From an uncultured Fodinibius sp. (GTDB lineage: Bacteria > Bacteroidota > Rhodothermia > Balneolales > Balneolaceae), in NCBI GenBank assembly GCA_913057775.1, contig CAJXOG010000003.1, positions 124,001-188,000 of the forward strand: a stretch of DNA of 64,000 nt, written 5' to 3'. Below, one piece after another: positions 14,445 to 24,548 of this stretch. The position numbers were made by a program, and so were the translations under genes. Under the pieces are notes generated by a model, which did not search any database, was not told where the DNA came from, and saw only the letters and a program-made list of their open reading frames with translations. Numbering within the stretch: position 1 is the first letter of the stretch; each line of letters opens with the position of its first letter.

Positions 14445-16739
14445 TTAGAGTTTAAACCCAAACGCATCTTTCTCTTCGTTGGCAAACTCAAAAGGATTGA
14501 TTTGTTCTGCCAGATCGTAAAATGAGATTGCCTCTTCCTTGTTGCCGCTAAATTTGTGGATATCCCCGGCCAGTTTATAGAGCATTGGATTTGCTGGAGC
14601 GTGATCCATTAGTTCTTTTAGCATGGGTATAGCCCCGTCGAGGTCTTTGTTCTCAACAAGGATAGCTAAACGATACAACTCGGCACGCAGCGATTCATTT
14701 TGTGGTTTAAGTTGATTGAGGTAGTGCGTACAGCGCGAGTAAATATTGCGGTTGAAATAAAATCGCACCAGTTGATAAATGAGGGATGCAGGGATATCAA
14801 CATTGTTGAGTTTGTCTTCGAGACGACGCATAATTTCACGCTCTTCCATCACCATAAACAGATGCACAAGCTTACAGAGTGTTTCCTCATCGTGTTGGGT
14901 GTTTAAAATTTCTGTTTTCAGCTCATCGGTAAAAAGCTGATCAAACTGTTGCTGAACTTTGGGTTCGGGAAATAACGGGTTTACCAGATCGTCGAGGGCC
15001 AACAGCTGATCGAATGTGCTGAGTGATTTTAGTTCATCCTCGGAAAAGACTTCGATATTCCACTTTTCATTAAAGTAGGATACGTTTTTCCAGTACTGTT
15101 CGCTTTCTGTATCCAGATCCAATGAAAATGTGGTAGTGCCGAAATGGTGTTTAACCTGCACATGTGGAGCAATACCGACTCTGAAGTCTTTGGCCCGTGC
15201 CTGAAAACAAAGATCAATATCCTCAAAAAATGCCAGCTGGAAGGCCTCATCCATTTTTAAGTTTGCATCGGCTCGCAGCATCATACAAAAGCTATCAAGG
15301 TATTCGGCTCGAATAAGATCAGGATCACCTTCTTGAACGTTCTGGGTTGACTGATCAGGATTGAGGGTTTTGTTTGTTGTGGGACCGATAACAGCATATT
15401 TGGGATGAGACTCCATCAAGTCCTGAAGCTGAGTAATGGCGTCATCAACAAACTCAATGTCATTGTGGATGATACAAGCATAATCCCCGTTCACCATCTC
15501 TATAGCTTGATTCACAGATGCGGCAAAACCGGCATTCTTTTGATTAGTAATTACCCGGCAATTCAAAAAGTTCCTTTCTTTGAGTTCATCCAAATAGTCA
15601 TGGGTGTTATCAAGACTGGCATTATCAATAACAATGAGCTCGAGTTGGGACGTATCGCAATGTTCCGAAACCGAAAGCAGGCAGTGTTCAAGGGCGGGTT
15701 TACCGTATGTAGTGGTTGGAATAATCAGACTTACAGTTACATCTTCGGGATCAGGTGGATTATGTGTTTTAGGGGCTGTTTGTTGTTGCTGTATCTCCTG
15801 TTCTTGGTCTTTTTGAGATTTTGAAACCTGGTGTTTGAGCTCCGATGCCTCTACATAACGGCGCTTTTTTTCGAGGATTTCAATTTTGAGATTGCGCGCC
15901 CCACTGTGATTTGGATTATTTTCCAGCACCTCCTCAATTAGCTCCAGTGCTGAATTAAATCGGCCATCCTGTTTCACTTGCACTGCTTCGTTAAGCAGGT
16001 CGTTGTCGTACGATTTTTTTGATTTGGCAGGTAGCTTTTGAAGGGTTTCAAGAATCGTTTCCCGCATTTGTCCGCCGTAATCAGCTCGGCGAAGCAGGGT
16101 TAGTAACAGCTCTTGACGAAGATTGAAGTCGGGTTCGGGGGCTTCAAAAAGGCTGCTTGGGGTGAACCAGCTTTTTGTACTTTTAACTGATGAAATATCC
16201 CCGAGCCGGGCCGCCAGCTCAAGTCCGTGAAATTCCCTTAAATAGGGGTTAAAGAACCTGTTAGCAGTTGAAAGGGCTGATAAATCCCAGATAAAGGAAC
16301 CGTTTTGTGGCCAGTTCTTTTGCCGAATAAGGTCAACCCACTCTTTGTAACTGGTGGGCAGCGTTTGGTTTTGAAGCGCCAGAACACTATCGGTTGATTC
16401 GGTAAGCTGCTCCAGTCGGAGACTTAATTGTTCGGTATCAATTTTAGAAATAGTCTGTGGTGCCCAGAAAAGTCGTCCGTTCCGTTGCGATAAGATTTCA
16501 TTTAGAGAGTTACCTAATCCCGCCGGTTTTTTATGGGTAAAATAGAAGGTTTGTTCGTGTTGGTAGTAGTCCAGGACTGACTGAATAACTTCATCACTTT
16601 TGTCGGTAGATCCGTCATCAACAACAAAAAGTTCATAGGGAATGCCCGAAATTTCATAGAGTGATGTCAGGGTGGACTCAATAACATCCCGATGATTTTG
16701 CACTACGATAGATACCGTAAGCAGCGGCTTTTTTGGCAT
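14445..16739 (-). CDS. Two-domain glycosyltransferase family 2 protein with TPR segments
   Basis: 764 residues. Domain 1 (about 7-200) begins as a GT2 fold with VVDDGSTDKS (39-48) but has no acidic D-x-D triad where expected (NGRLFWAPQT), so it may be inactive. A TPR-like helical linker spans 245-305. Domain 2 (about 334-560) is a complete GT2: VIDNASLDNT (370-379), AGFAASVNQAI, the metal motif variant HNDIEF, and LAFFEDIDLCFQARAKD with KHHFGTTT, as in rhamnosyl- and other O-antigen-type transferases. The C-terminus (640-764) is again TPR-like. No membrane helix, so cytoplasmic; it probably adds sugars to a surface glycan or glycoprotein. No other glycan genes lie beside it. Confidence 0.88.
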   Translation of the reverse strand: MPKKPLLTVSIVVQNHRDVIESTLTSLYEISGIPYELFVVDDGSTDKSDEVIQSVLDYYQHEQTFYFTHKKPAGLGNSLNEILSQRNGRLFWAPQTISKIDTEQLSLRLEQLTESTDSVLALQNQTLPTSYKEWVDLIRQKNWPQNGSFIWDLSALSTANRFFNPYLREFHGLELAARLGDISSVKSTKSWFTPSSLFEAPEPDFNLRQELLLTLLRRADYGGQMRETILETLQKLPAKSKKSYDNDLLNEAVQVKQDGRFNSALELIEEVLENNPNHSGARNLKIEILEKKRRYVEASELKHQVSKSQKDQEQEIQQQQTAPKTHNPPDPEDVTVSLIIPTTTYGKPALEHCLLSVSEHCDTSQLELIVIDNASLDNTHDYLDELKERNFLNCRVITNQKNAGFAASVNQAIEMVNGDYACIIHNDIEFVDDAITQLQDLMESHPKYAVIGPTTNKTLNPDQSTQNVQEGDPDLIRAEYLDSFCMMLRADANLKMDEAFQLAFFEDIDLCFQARAKDFRVGIAPHVQVKHHFGTTTFSLDLDTESEQYWKNVSYFNEKWNIEVFSEDELKSLSTFDQLLALDDLVNPLFPEPKVQQQFDQLFTDELKTEILNTQHDEETLCKLVHLFMVMEEREIMRRLEDKLNNVDIPASLIYQLVRFYFNRNIYSRCTHYLNQLKPQNESLRAELYRLAILVENKDLDGAIPMLKELMDHAPANPMLYKLAGDIHKFSGNKEEAISFYDLAEQINPFEFANEEKDAFGFKL

Positions 16740-16923
16740 AATTATGCAACCCGAAATTGATTATTAATTCGCTGAAATATACGAGGTGAGAGATAAAAGG
16801 CGAAAAGTATTCATCGTCGAATGTACGTCAGAAATACAAAAGTTTGAGATACGGCTCAATTTACTGGATATATTTTTTTATACTGAATTTTGTAAAAATA
16901 AATACAATCCAAGGTTGGTTCAT

Positions 16924-17340
16924 ATGAATACTCTTAAAAAACAATTACTTATAATACTAACTATTGTAGTAATAGTCTTTTTACAAGGTTGTGGGTCGCT
17001 GGAGACCACCTCGGGAGATCGATCTATTACTTATGATCATGGTTTTAACACGATGATCAAAACAGTAGAACAGGCAATTAAAAGCAGTTCACTTGATATA
17101 AGTTTTACCCAAGAGTCGGATAATGGAAATAAATATACCCTCCTTTTTAATTCTCAGGTAGCTGTTTATAACCAGTCGGTTCAGCAAGATCAGGGAAAAG
17201 TTGTTGTGGAACGTGTGGGAGATAAACAAACCAAAGTGATTATTACAAATCCTGAATACCATTTTTCTATCCCTTCCCACCAACGAAAAGAATATGATAG
17301 ACAATTAAAGAATCGCATTGATGATATCTTGGATAATTAA
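16924..17340 (+). CDS. Small lipoprotein of unknown function
   Basis: 138 residues from ATG 16924. An earlier in-frame ATG at 16786 would place 46 hydrophilic residues before the signal peptide, which is implausible. The signal peptide MNTLKKQLLIILTIVVIVFL ends at lipobox LQGC. The mature part is predicted mixed alpha/beta: YDHGFNTMIKTVEQAI, then alternating beta strands, resembling small 'DUF3568-like' envelope lipoproteins, though I would not assign it firmly. It stands alone between the glycosyltransferase (divergent) and the ABC exporter operon, with 159 bp to the latter. Confidence 0.7.
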   Translation: MNTLKKQLLIILTIVVIVFLQGCGSLETTSGDRSITYDHGFNTMIKTVEQAIKSSSLDISFTQESDNGNKYTLLFNSQVAVYNQSVQQDQGKVVVERVGDKQTKVIITNPEYHFSIPSHQRKEYDRQLKNRIDDILDN

Positions 17341-17499
17341 TCTTGGAACTGACAAGATAATTCGATGTTCATTTGCTGACAATTGTTTGTAACAAATAGG
17401 TTCTCAGAAACTCCTGTTTAACTTAGTGGCTTATAGGAGAAGTATATTTGGCATACTGGGTTAATAATATTGAAAGTGAAAACAGTTTAGGGCTTAATA

Positions 17500-18789
17500 A
17501 TGGCCATCGAGAATAGTTCGCGCATTTCCAGTGAGGGAATGGATAAAAAAATTGAGAAAATCACCTGGAATAAGAAGCAGCTGGGAATGCTTGTCGGTGG
17601 AATGGCTATTATTGCGATTTTTATATATAGCTTTGTTTTTATGGATACACGGTCCACCCTAAATGTGGATCGGGAAATCATAAATATTAGTACGGTTAAG
17701 CAAGAATCCTTTCAAGAGTTTATTCAGGTTACGGGTACGGTTCAACCCATCGAGACAATGTATTTGGACGCGGTAGAAGGTGGAGTAGTTGATGAGATTT
17801 ATAAAGAGTCTGGAGCAATGGTAGAACGGGGAGACACGATTGTTGCCCTTTCTAATTCTGATTTGCGTCTTAACGTTTTGCAACAAACCTCCGCTATTTA
17901 TGACCAGATCAACCAAACGCGAAATTCTCGTCTGAATATTGAAAAAAATACGCTGAGTCTGAAAGAGCGGTTAGCGGAGGCAAAAAATCAGTTGGAAATA
18001 ACGAAATCGAATTATGAGCGCGAGAAGAAGTTATTTGACCAAAACCTTATTGCCGAGCAGCAGTTTTTGGAAACGCAAGAGAACTATGAATATCAGCAAA
18101 AGCGGTACGATTTAATTTATGAATCCTTTAAACAGGATTCTATAAAGTCGAGTCAACAGCTTCACCAGATCGATCAGTCGCTGGAACGAATGTGGACGAG
18201 CTTGGGAGCGGTGCAAAATATTTTAGATCGCTTGGTGGTAATGGCTCCCATATCGGGACAACTGTCTACTATCGAGCTTAATCCGGGGCAATCCATCTCA
18301 TCCAGCGAGCGCATTGGTCAGGTCGATATTTTGGACAACTATAAGGTTCGCGTGCAAATAGATGAGTATCACCTTTCCAGGATTACCCAGGGATTAAAAG
18401 GTACATTCGATTACAACGGACAAACCCACCAGCTGGAAATTACCAAGGTATATCCGGTTGTGGAAAATGGTCAATTTAAGGTGGATATGGAATTTACCGA
18501 GCAGGTTCCCAGTGATCTTACTCGTGGACAGACGCTTCGCATTCAGCTTATGCTGGGTGAATCAGGATCGACATTGGTATTAGCCAGGGGTGGATTTTAT
18601 CAAAAGACCGGTGGTAATTGGATATATAAAATTACAGAAGATGGTGATAGAGCAGTGAGGCATGACATTCGGTTGGGGCGACAAAACCCTAATTATTTTG
18701 AAGTACTTTCCGGGCTTGACGAGGGAGATCAAGTGATAGTTTCTGATTACGGTTCTTTTGGCGAAAATGAGGTACTAAACATAGAGTAA
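17500..18789 (+). CDS. MacA-like periplasmic adaptor (HlyD/RND-type membrane fusion protein)
   Basis: 429 residues. A membrane anchor at about 29-48 is followed by a biotinyl/lipoyl half-motif (TVQPIETMYLDAVEGGVVDE), a long coiled-coil hairpin (about 125-230, very Gln/Glu/Lys rich), the second lipoyl half (VVMAPISGQLSTIELNPGQS) and beta-barrel and membrane-proximal domains. Such adaptors bridge an inner-membrane ABC transporter of the MacB type to an outer-membrane channel. The ATPase gene begins 34 bp downstream and the permease follows at 20793; no TolC-like gene is in the window. Substrate unknown: antibiotics, peptides and lipoproteins are all handled by this family. Confidence 0.92.
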   Translation: MAIENSSRISSEGMDKKIEKITWNKKQLGMLVGGMAIIAIFIYSFVFMDTRSTLNVDREIINISTVKQESFQEFIQVTGTVQPIETMYLDAVEGGVVDEIYKESGAMVERGDTIVALSNSDLRLNVLQQTSAIYDQINQTRNSRLNIEKNTLSLKERLAEAKNQLEITKSNYEREKKLFDQNLIAEQQFLETQENYEYQQKRYDLIYESFKQDSIKSSQQLHQIDQSLERMWTSLGAVQNILDRLVVMAPISGQLSTIELNPGQSISSSERIGQVDILDNYKVRVQIDEYHLSRITQGLKGTFDYNGQTHQLEITKVYPVVENGQFKVDMEFTEQVPSDLTRGQTLRIQLMLGESGSTLVLARGGFYQKTGGNWIYKITEDGDRAVRHDIRLGRQNPNYFEVLSGLDEGDQVIVSDYGSFGENEVLNIE

Positions 18790-18823
18790 CCTCTAATACT
18801 TGAAAACATTAATGCGTTAGACT

Positions 18824-19513
<690 letters not shown>

Positions 19514-19588
19514 CTCAAAAAATGATCCGGCATCTTTATTTATCTCACAATTGGAACCTTATGATCATATTTATCCTTCAATAATTTG

Positions 19589-20671
19589 ATGCATAAGTGC
19601 AGGAAGACAAAACAAATTATTGAGATTGTGAGAGGATTAGCAAGTTTTATCAAGTGGGGTGGGTATAGCCTGCTCTTAATTTTTTTGATGGGCATTTATA
19701 ATGCTGATGCACGCTCGGTATCTGTGGCAGATTCAGTATCCCTTCAGCAAATCCAGCACAGTGCTTCCTCCATTAACTCTGTTACCAGCTTGTTGATTGA
19801 GCAAGACGACAAGCAATTAGCAGAATTCTATTTTAACGGGATGGAAGAAGGCGAGCCGACAAATATTAAATCTGCATCAAAAAGCATTATTTCGCTGTTG
19901 GTGGGGATCGCGGTTGAGGAAGGGTATATAAAAAATGTCAACCAGCCGATAAGACCCTACTTCGAAGATTATTTTAATGCCAATCCCGATTCTGTAAAGG
20001 AGACGATCACTATTAAAGATTTGCTAACGATGCGATCGGGACTTGAAACCACAAGCTTTCATAACTACGGGCGTTGGGTAGTAAGTGATAACTGGATCGA
20101 GTTCGCTTTGGATCAGCCGATGGAAAAGCAACCTAGCGGTGATATGACTTACAGTACTGGAACTTCACATCTGTTATCGGTAATCATAAGTAAGGCTACA
20201 GGGATGAGCACCCGATTTTTTGCCGAAGAAAATCTGTTTCATCCCCTTGATATAAATTTGGGTGGATGGGATCGCGACCCACAGGGATATTATATGGGCG
20301 GTAATAACATGGCGTTGCCTCCTGAGGATATGATCAAAATTGGCCAAATGATGTTAGGTGGAGGGGTTTATGATGGTCAAAGAATCGTTTCTAAAGATTG
20401 GATTATCGATTCTTTTAAAACCTATACCCGCAGCAACTTTAATCCCTATGATTATGGATATATGTGGTGGAATAAACCGATTGGCAATTATAAAGTTTAT
20501 TTTGCCTGGGGATTTGGCGGACAATATATTTTTATGATTCCTGAACTTGACGCCACTATTGTATTAACCGGGGCACTGGATAATGCAACCCAATCCCGCA
20601 GTTATAAAGAGCCGGTTTTTGACCTGTTGGCCGAACAAATTATTCCCTACCTGCAATATTCAAAAGAATAA
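19589..20671 (+). CDS. Serine hydrolase, class C beta-lactamase / penicillin-binding-protein fold
   Basis: 360 residues from ATG 19589 (a TTG codon directly precedes it). A hydrophobic segment at about 20-38 acts as signal or anchor. The S-x-x-K nucleophile is SASKSIIS (the second Ser and Lys), the Y-x-N-like position is YSTGTSH, and the third element is represented by WGFGGQYI near the C-terminus. This is the 'beta-lactamase-related serine hydrolase' family, which includes esterases, D-aminopeptidases and 6-aminohexanoate hydrolases; the substrate cannot be told. It lies between the ATPase and permease of an ABC exporter on the same strand, 75 bp after the former and 121 bp before the latter. 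Confidence 0.9.
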   Translation: MHKCRKTKQIIEIVRGLASFIKWGGYSLLLIFLMGIYNADARSVSVADSVSLQQIQHSASSINSVTSLLIEQDDKQLAEFYFNGMEEGEPTNIKSASKSIISLLVGIAVEEGYIKNVNQPIRPYFEDYFNANPDSVKETITIKDLLTMRSGLETTSFHNYGRWVVSDNWIEFALDQPMEKQPSGDMTYSTGTSHLLSVIISKATGMSTRFFAEENLFHPLDINLGGWDRDPQGYYMGGNNMALPPEDMIKIGQMMLGGGVYDGQRIVSKDWIIDSFKTYTRSNFNPYDYGYMWWNKPIGNYKVYFAWGFGGQYIFMIPELDATIVLTGALDNATQSRSYKEPVFDLLAEQIIPYLQYSKE

Positions 20672-20792
20672 TTAATAAAAATTGCCTTAATGTGAGGTTA
20701 ATTTTGTAACAAACAGGGACGTTTTAGCTCTTCTATTCTGTGGATGATAATATTCTTGAGAGACAATTGAGTTGTAGATATATAATAGGTAT

Positions 20793-23246
20793 ATGATTAA
20801 AAATTATTTGAAGGTTGCTCTTCGTAATTTGGGCAAGCGAAAAGGGTTTACTTTAATTAATGTATTAGGATTGGCAATAGGCATTGCCAGCTGTTTGCTT
20901 ATTGCAGCCTATGTGTTACATGAGGTTAGTTACGATCAGTTTCATGAAAAATCTGATCGCATATATCGTGTAACGCAAACAACGCAAACTTCATCTAAGA
21001 ACGAATCAGGCGCAACAACCCCCTTTCCCGTAGCTCCAACATTGCAGAATGATTTCTCGGGTCAAATAGAAAAAACGGTTCGCTTTTTTGATATGCAGGA
21101 AGAAGTGCGAACTATTATGAATGCGCAGAACGAAGAATCATTCCGTGTTGATCACTTCTATGTAGTAGATTCTACTTTCTTTGATGTTTTTTCTGCTGAT
21201 CTTGTCCGCGGGAATCCGCAAACGGCGCTCGATGATCCGATGTCGGCGGTCATCACAGAAGAGCAGGCCCGCCGATTTTTTGGGGATGAGAATCCCATCG
21301 GCAAACAGCTGACTTTTAAAGGTGTCGAAGACTTTACGGTGACCGGAGTAATGAGAGCCCTACCCAAAACCTCTCACTTTCAGGTTGATGTGTTGGTGTC
21401 GTTTAACAGCTTGCCCGAGTTATATGGATCTCGTGAATTTTTGGAGCGCTGGTTCTGGAATCCCTGTTGGACATATGTGCTCCTTAAAGACGGGGTTACA
21501 CCACAAGAATTGGAATCGCAACTCCCTGGTTTTGTAGATAAAAACTATGCTGATCGTGAAGAAGGAGAAACAATTACGTTGAGTTTACAATCGCTCACTG
21601 ATATCCACCTGTATTCCAATCTGGACCAAGAGATGGAAGCCAACGGTTCTATTTTTTATGTGTATCTGTTTACGGTGGTAGCTGTGCTGATCTTGATTAT
21701 CGCAACCATTAACTTTATGAACTTGAGTACTGCTCGTTCCACCGAAAGAGCTCGGGAAGTTGGGATGCGAAAGGTGCTTGGAGCACAACGAAACCAGCTT
21801 TTTGGGCAATTTATGGGAGAATCGATGCTAATGACGGGATTAGGATTTTTGGCAGCACTCTTTTTGGTCTATCTGTCATTGCCATGGTTTAATGAATACT
21901 TGGATATTTCGTTGGGAGCCTCAGTTATAACAAATGGGAAGGTACTTGGTGGATTGCTTATTTTATTTATTGTAGTGGCATTGCTCGCGGGCTTATATCC
22001 GGCATTATATTTATCTGGGTTTAACCCTACATCCATTATGCATGGATCCAAGGGTACGCAAAGTGGCGCGGGAGAAAAGTTGTTGCGCAAGGCACTGGTG
22101 GTATTTCAGTTTACTCTTTCGGTGGTTCTGATCATTGGTACTGTTATCGTTTATTTACAGTTGCAGCATCTGCAGAATAAACAGATGGGTTTTAATCAAG
22201 AGCAGATTGTGGTAATGCCGATTACGCAAACGCTTATTGCATGGGAGTTTGATCAGTTTAAGGAAAAAGCACTTCAGAGTCCGCATATTAAGGTTATTTC
22301 CGGAATGAGCAAGGTATTGGGATCTGAGAGCCAGTTCTTTTCAAAGTATTCGCCTGCAAACCAGCCCGATGCGCCGCCCACAAATATGACGCTCCACGTT
22401 AAGCACGATTTTCTTGAAACGTATGATATTAAATTGCTGGCCGGACGTAGTTTCTCCCGCGATTATCCCGCCGATGTGGAGAATTCAATTTTGATTAACA
22501 AGGCGATGTTGAATCAAATTGATGTTGAAACGCCGCGCGATGCGTTGGGAGCCCGATTTTATTTTACTACCGCTGAGAATGAGCGTAAGCCTCTTCAAGT
22601 TATTGGCGTTGTTGATGATTTTTATTATACCTCCATAAAAAAAGAGATATCTCCGCTTGTTATTAACCTGGTGAAGGAGGGACGTCCAACTGTTAGAAGT
22701 ATTGAATTCGCCACCGCGAAATTGGCAGAAGGAGGCACACAAAATGGGATAGAAGATCTCAGAGCGATCTGGAAGGAGGTTAATCATATAGATCCGTTTA
22801 CGTACTTTTTTCAGGATGAAAAGCTGCAAGAAATTTATAAATCAGAAGCACAAATGAGTAATGTTTCCGGCATTTTTACCCTTTTATGTATTTTGGTGGC
22901 GTGTCTGGGGCTTTTTGGACTTGCTTCTTATACGGCATCTCGGCGGACAAAAGAGATTGGAATTCGAAAAACGCTGGGAGCAACCGTTCCCAATATCATG
23001 GCACTTTTATCAAAGGATTACCTAAGGCTAATCGTGATTTCGAATATTATAGCTTGGCCGGTTATCTATTATTTAGCTGTACAATGGTTACAGGATTTTC
23101 CCTACCGGATAGACCTTGGATGGAATCTTGTAGTAATTTTTGTGACGGTTGGAATTGCAACAATCATAATTGGGCTTTTGACCGTAAGTTATCAATCCCT
23201 GCGAGCGGCTCTTATTAATCCTGTTGAAAGCATTCAGCAAGAGTAG
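20793..23246 (+). CDS. FtsX/MacB-type ABC transporter permease
   Basis: 817 residues with the duplicated architecture typical of Bacteroidota: helix at about 20-42 (LINVLGLAIGIASCLLIAAY), a periplasmic MacB-like core (about 50-270), an FtsX helix trio beginning about 285 with NLSTARSTERAREVGMRKVLGA, a second signal-like helix (about 430-455), a second periplasmic core, and a second FtsX trio beginning about 690 with ASRRTKEIGIRKTLGA. Both FtsX units keep the R-x-K-E-I/V-G-x-R-K-x-L-G-A contact helix that couples to the ATPase. It should form the exporter core with the adaptor at 17500 and ATPase at 18824. Export cargo unknown. Confidence 0.94.
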   Translation: MIKNYLKVALRNLGKRKGFTLINVLGLAIGIASCLLIAAYVLHEVSYDQFHEKSDRIYRVTQTTQTSSKNESGATTPFPVAPTLQNDFSGQIEKTVRFFDMQEEVRTIMNAQNEESFRVDHFYVVDSTFFDVFSADLVRGNPQTALDDPMSAVITEEQARRFFGDENPIGKQLTFKGVEDFTVTGVMRALPKTSHFQVDVLVSFNSLPELYGSREFLERWFWNPCWTYVLLKDGVTPQELESQLPGFVDKNYADREEGETITLSLQSLTDIHLYSNLDQEMEANGSIFYVYLFTVVAVLILIIATINFMNLSTARSTERAREVGMRKVLGAQRNQLFGQFMGESMLMTGLGFLAALFLVYLSLPWFNEYLDISLGASVITNGKVLGGLLILFIVVALLAGLYPALYLSGFNPTSIMHGSKGTQSGAGEKLLRKALVVFQFTLSVVLIIGTVIVYLQLQHLQNKQMGFNQEQIVVMPITQTLIAWEFDQFKEKALQSPHIKVISGMSKVLGSESQFFSKYSPANQPDAPPTNMTLHVKHDFLETYDIKLLAGRSFSRDYPADVENSILINKAMLNQIDVETPRDALGARFYFTTAENERKPLQVIGVVDDFYYTSIKKEISPLVINLVKEGRPTVRSIEFATAKLAEGGTQNGIEDLRAIWKEVNHIDPFTYFFQDEKLQEIYKSEAQMSNVSGIFTLLCILVACLGLFGLASYTASRRTKEIGIRKTLGATVPNIMALLSKDYLRLIVISNIIAWPVIYYLAVQWLQDFPYRIDLGWNLVVIFVTVGIATIIIGLLTVSYQSLRAALINPVESIQQE

Positions 23247-23580
23247 TTTTTGATCTTTTGTTCTGGATTTTTACAGTGGCGTTTATCCCTCAAAATTTAA
23301 ATATATTTTTTATGCAGGGATTTATGACAGCTTATCTACTATATGCTTCGGTGCATATCGCTGTACGCAAACAGAAAGTGCAGAAGTATTTAAACACAGT
23401 ATCGTCATCCCTCCTTGCATCACTACAAATAATCCTGATAAAGTTTTTGGCGTATCTAATACGTTATGAGGGCGCGTTTTTGGAACCATGCCGACGGAAA
23501 AGTAAATTCAAAAGAACGGTTTTTGGTACTGTTCCGTTTAAGAGGATAGACGGAGTTAATGCTTTACTTAAATTTTTCGC
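23247..23580 (+). other. Intergenic region, no supported gene
   Basis: 334 bases between the ABC permease and the DUF72 gene. An open frame spanning 23258-23626 has a composition unlike the neighbours and overlaps the true DUF72 start. A 27-codon frame at 23466-23549 has no ribosome-binding site. I see no hairpin with a T tract and no RNA motif. Confidence 0.5.
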
Positions 23581-24447
23581 ATGGGAATTCGAAAATATCA
23601 TCTTGGTTGTACCGGTTGGAGTCTGAAAGACTGGGTTGGCAACTTTTTTACCGACGATGCCAAGCCGGATGACTTTTTAAGACAATATTCCTCTGTTTTT
23701 AATGCCGTTGAGGGAAATACGACCTTTTATAACGTGCCTACCAAAGAAACGCTCGAAAAGTGGAAGCGAGCAACGCCCGATGGATTTAAATTTTGCTTTA
23801 AATTCCACCGCTCTATTACACATGAAAAACGTCTTGACGTTGAGGAGAATGAGTTGCTTAACCTTATAGAAACGTTTGATCCCATAGCTGATCGCCTGGG
23901 ACCGTTTCATATTCAGCTGCCGCCCAACTTTTCTCCGGATGAGTTCGGGCGACTGGAAAAAGTGGTTAGCCTTTTACCGAGCTCCTATCATTATGCCGTG
24001 GAAGTTCGACATGACGATTTTTTTAACCATGGACGTGAGGAGCATCGATTGAACCGGCTTCTAAAAAGCTATAGTATGGATCGGGTAATTTTTGATACGC
24101 GAAAATTGCATGGGATGCAATCAAGCGAAAAGACCGTTTTGGAAGCGAAAAAGAAGAAGCCTAAGGTACCCGTACGGTTTAATAATACGGCGGCAAGACC
24201 CTTTGTGCGTTTCGTGGGATCCAACGACCCTATTGGCAATGAACCCTATTTAAAAGAGTGGGCCATTGTAGTAGCCGACTGGATTAAAGAGGGACTGCAT
24301 CCCTATGTGTTCATTCATACCCCTGATAAAGTAAGTCAGCCTAAAAATGCCCGGCGTTTTCATCAATTATTGTCTGATTTAGTTGAGATTGAATCCATGC
24401 CTATTTGGCCTGTTGATAGACAAAGCAAGCAGATGAATCTGTTTTAG
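23581..24447 (+). CDS. DUF72 domain protein
   Basis: 288 residues, a predicted TIM barrel. Features of the DUF72/YecE family: GCTGWSLKDWVGNFF at the N-terminus, YSSVFNAVEGNTTFYNVP, FKFCFKFHRSITHEKRL, FHIQLPPNFSPD, YAVEVRHDDFF, VRFVGSNDP and VFIHTPDK. It has no confirmed biochemical function; comparison with sugar-isomerase-like barrels is only structural. Start at 23581 is chosen because MGIRKYHLGCTGW matches the family N-terminus. It stands about 100 bp before prfC on the same strand. Confidence 0.93.
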   Translation: MGIRKYHLGCTGWSLKDWVGNFFTDDAKPDDFLRQYSSVFNAVEGNTTFYNVPTKETLEKWKRATPDGFKFCFKFHRSITHEKRLDVEENELLNLIETFDPIADRLGPFHIQLPPNFSPDEFGRLEKVVSLLPSSYHYAVEVRHDDFFNHGREEHRLNRLLKSYSMDRVIFDTRKLHGMQSSEKTVLEAKKKKPKVPVRFNNTAARPFVRFVGSNDPIGNEPYLKEWAIVVADWIKEGLHPYVFIHTPDKVSQPKNARRFHQLLSDLVEIESMPIWPVDRQSKQMNLF

Positions 24448-24548
24448 CCTTATAGGAGTGATGCCATTACTAATAGATGGAGGTGATATATGCCCGAAAT
24501 TTCCTTATCTTTACAGGCTTTTTGAATATCCAACTTTGAGATCCTTTC

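Noticed and set aside
15405-15824. 139-codon open frame opposite the glycosyltransferase
   Set aside because: Antisense shadow of a well-supported gene with clear GT2 motifs on the other strand.
23466-23549. 27-codon mini-frame with Arg/Phe-rich product
   Set aside because: No Shine-Dalgarno, no conserved context, and expected by chance.
23258-23626. 122-codon open frame after the ABC permease
   Set aside because: Composition unlike a protein of this genome, no ribosome-binding site, and it runs into the start of the DUF72 gene in another frame.
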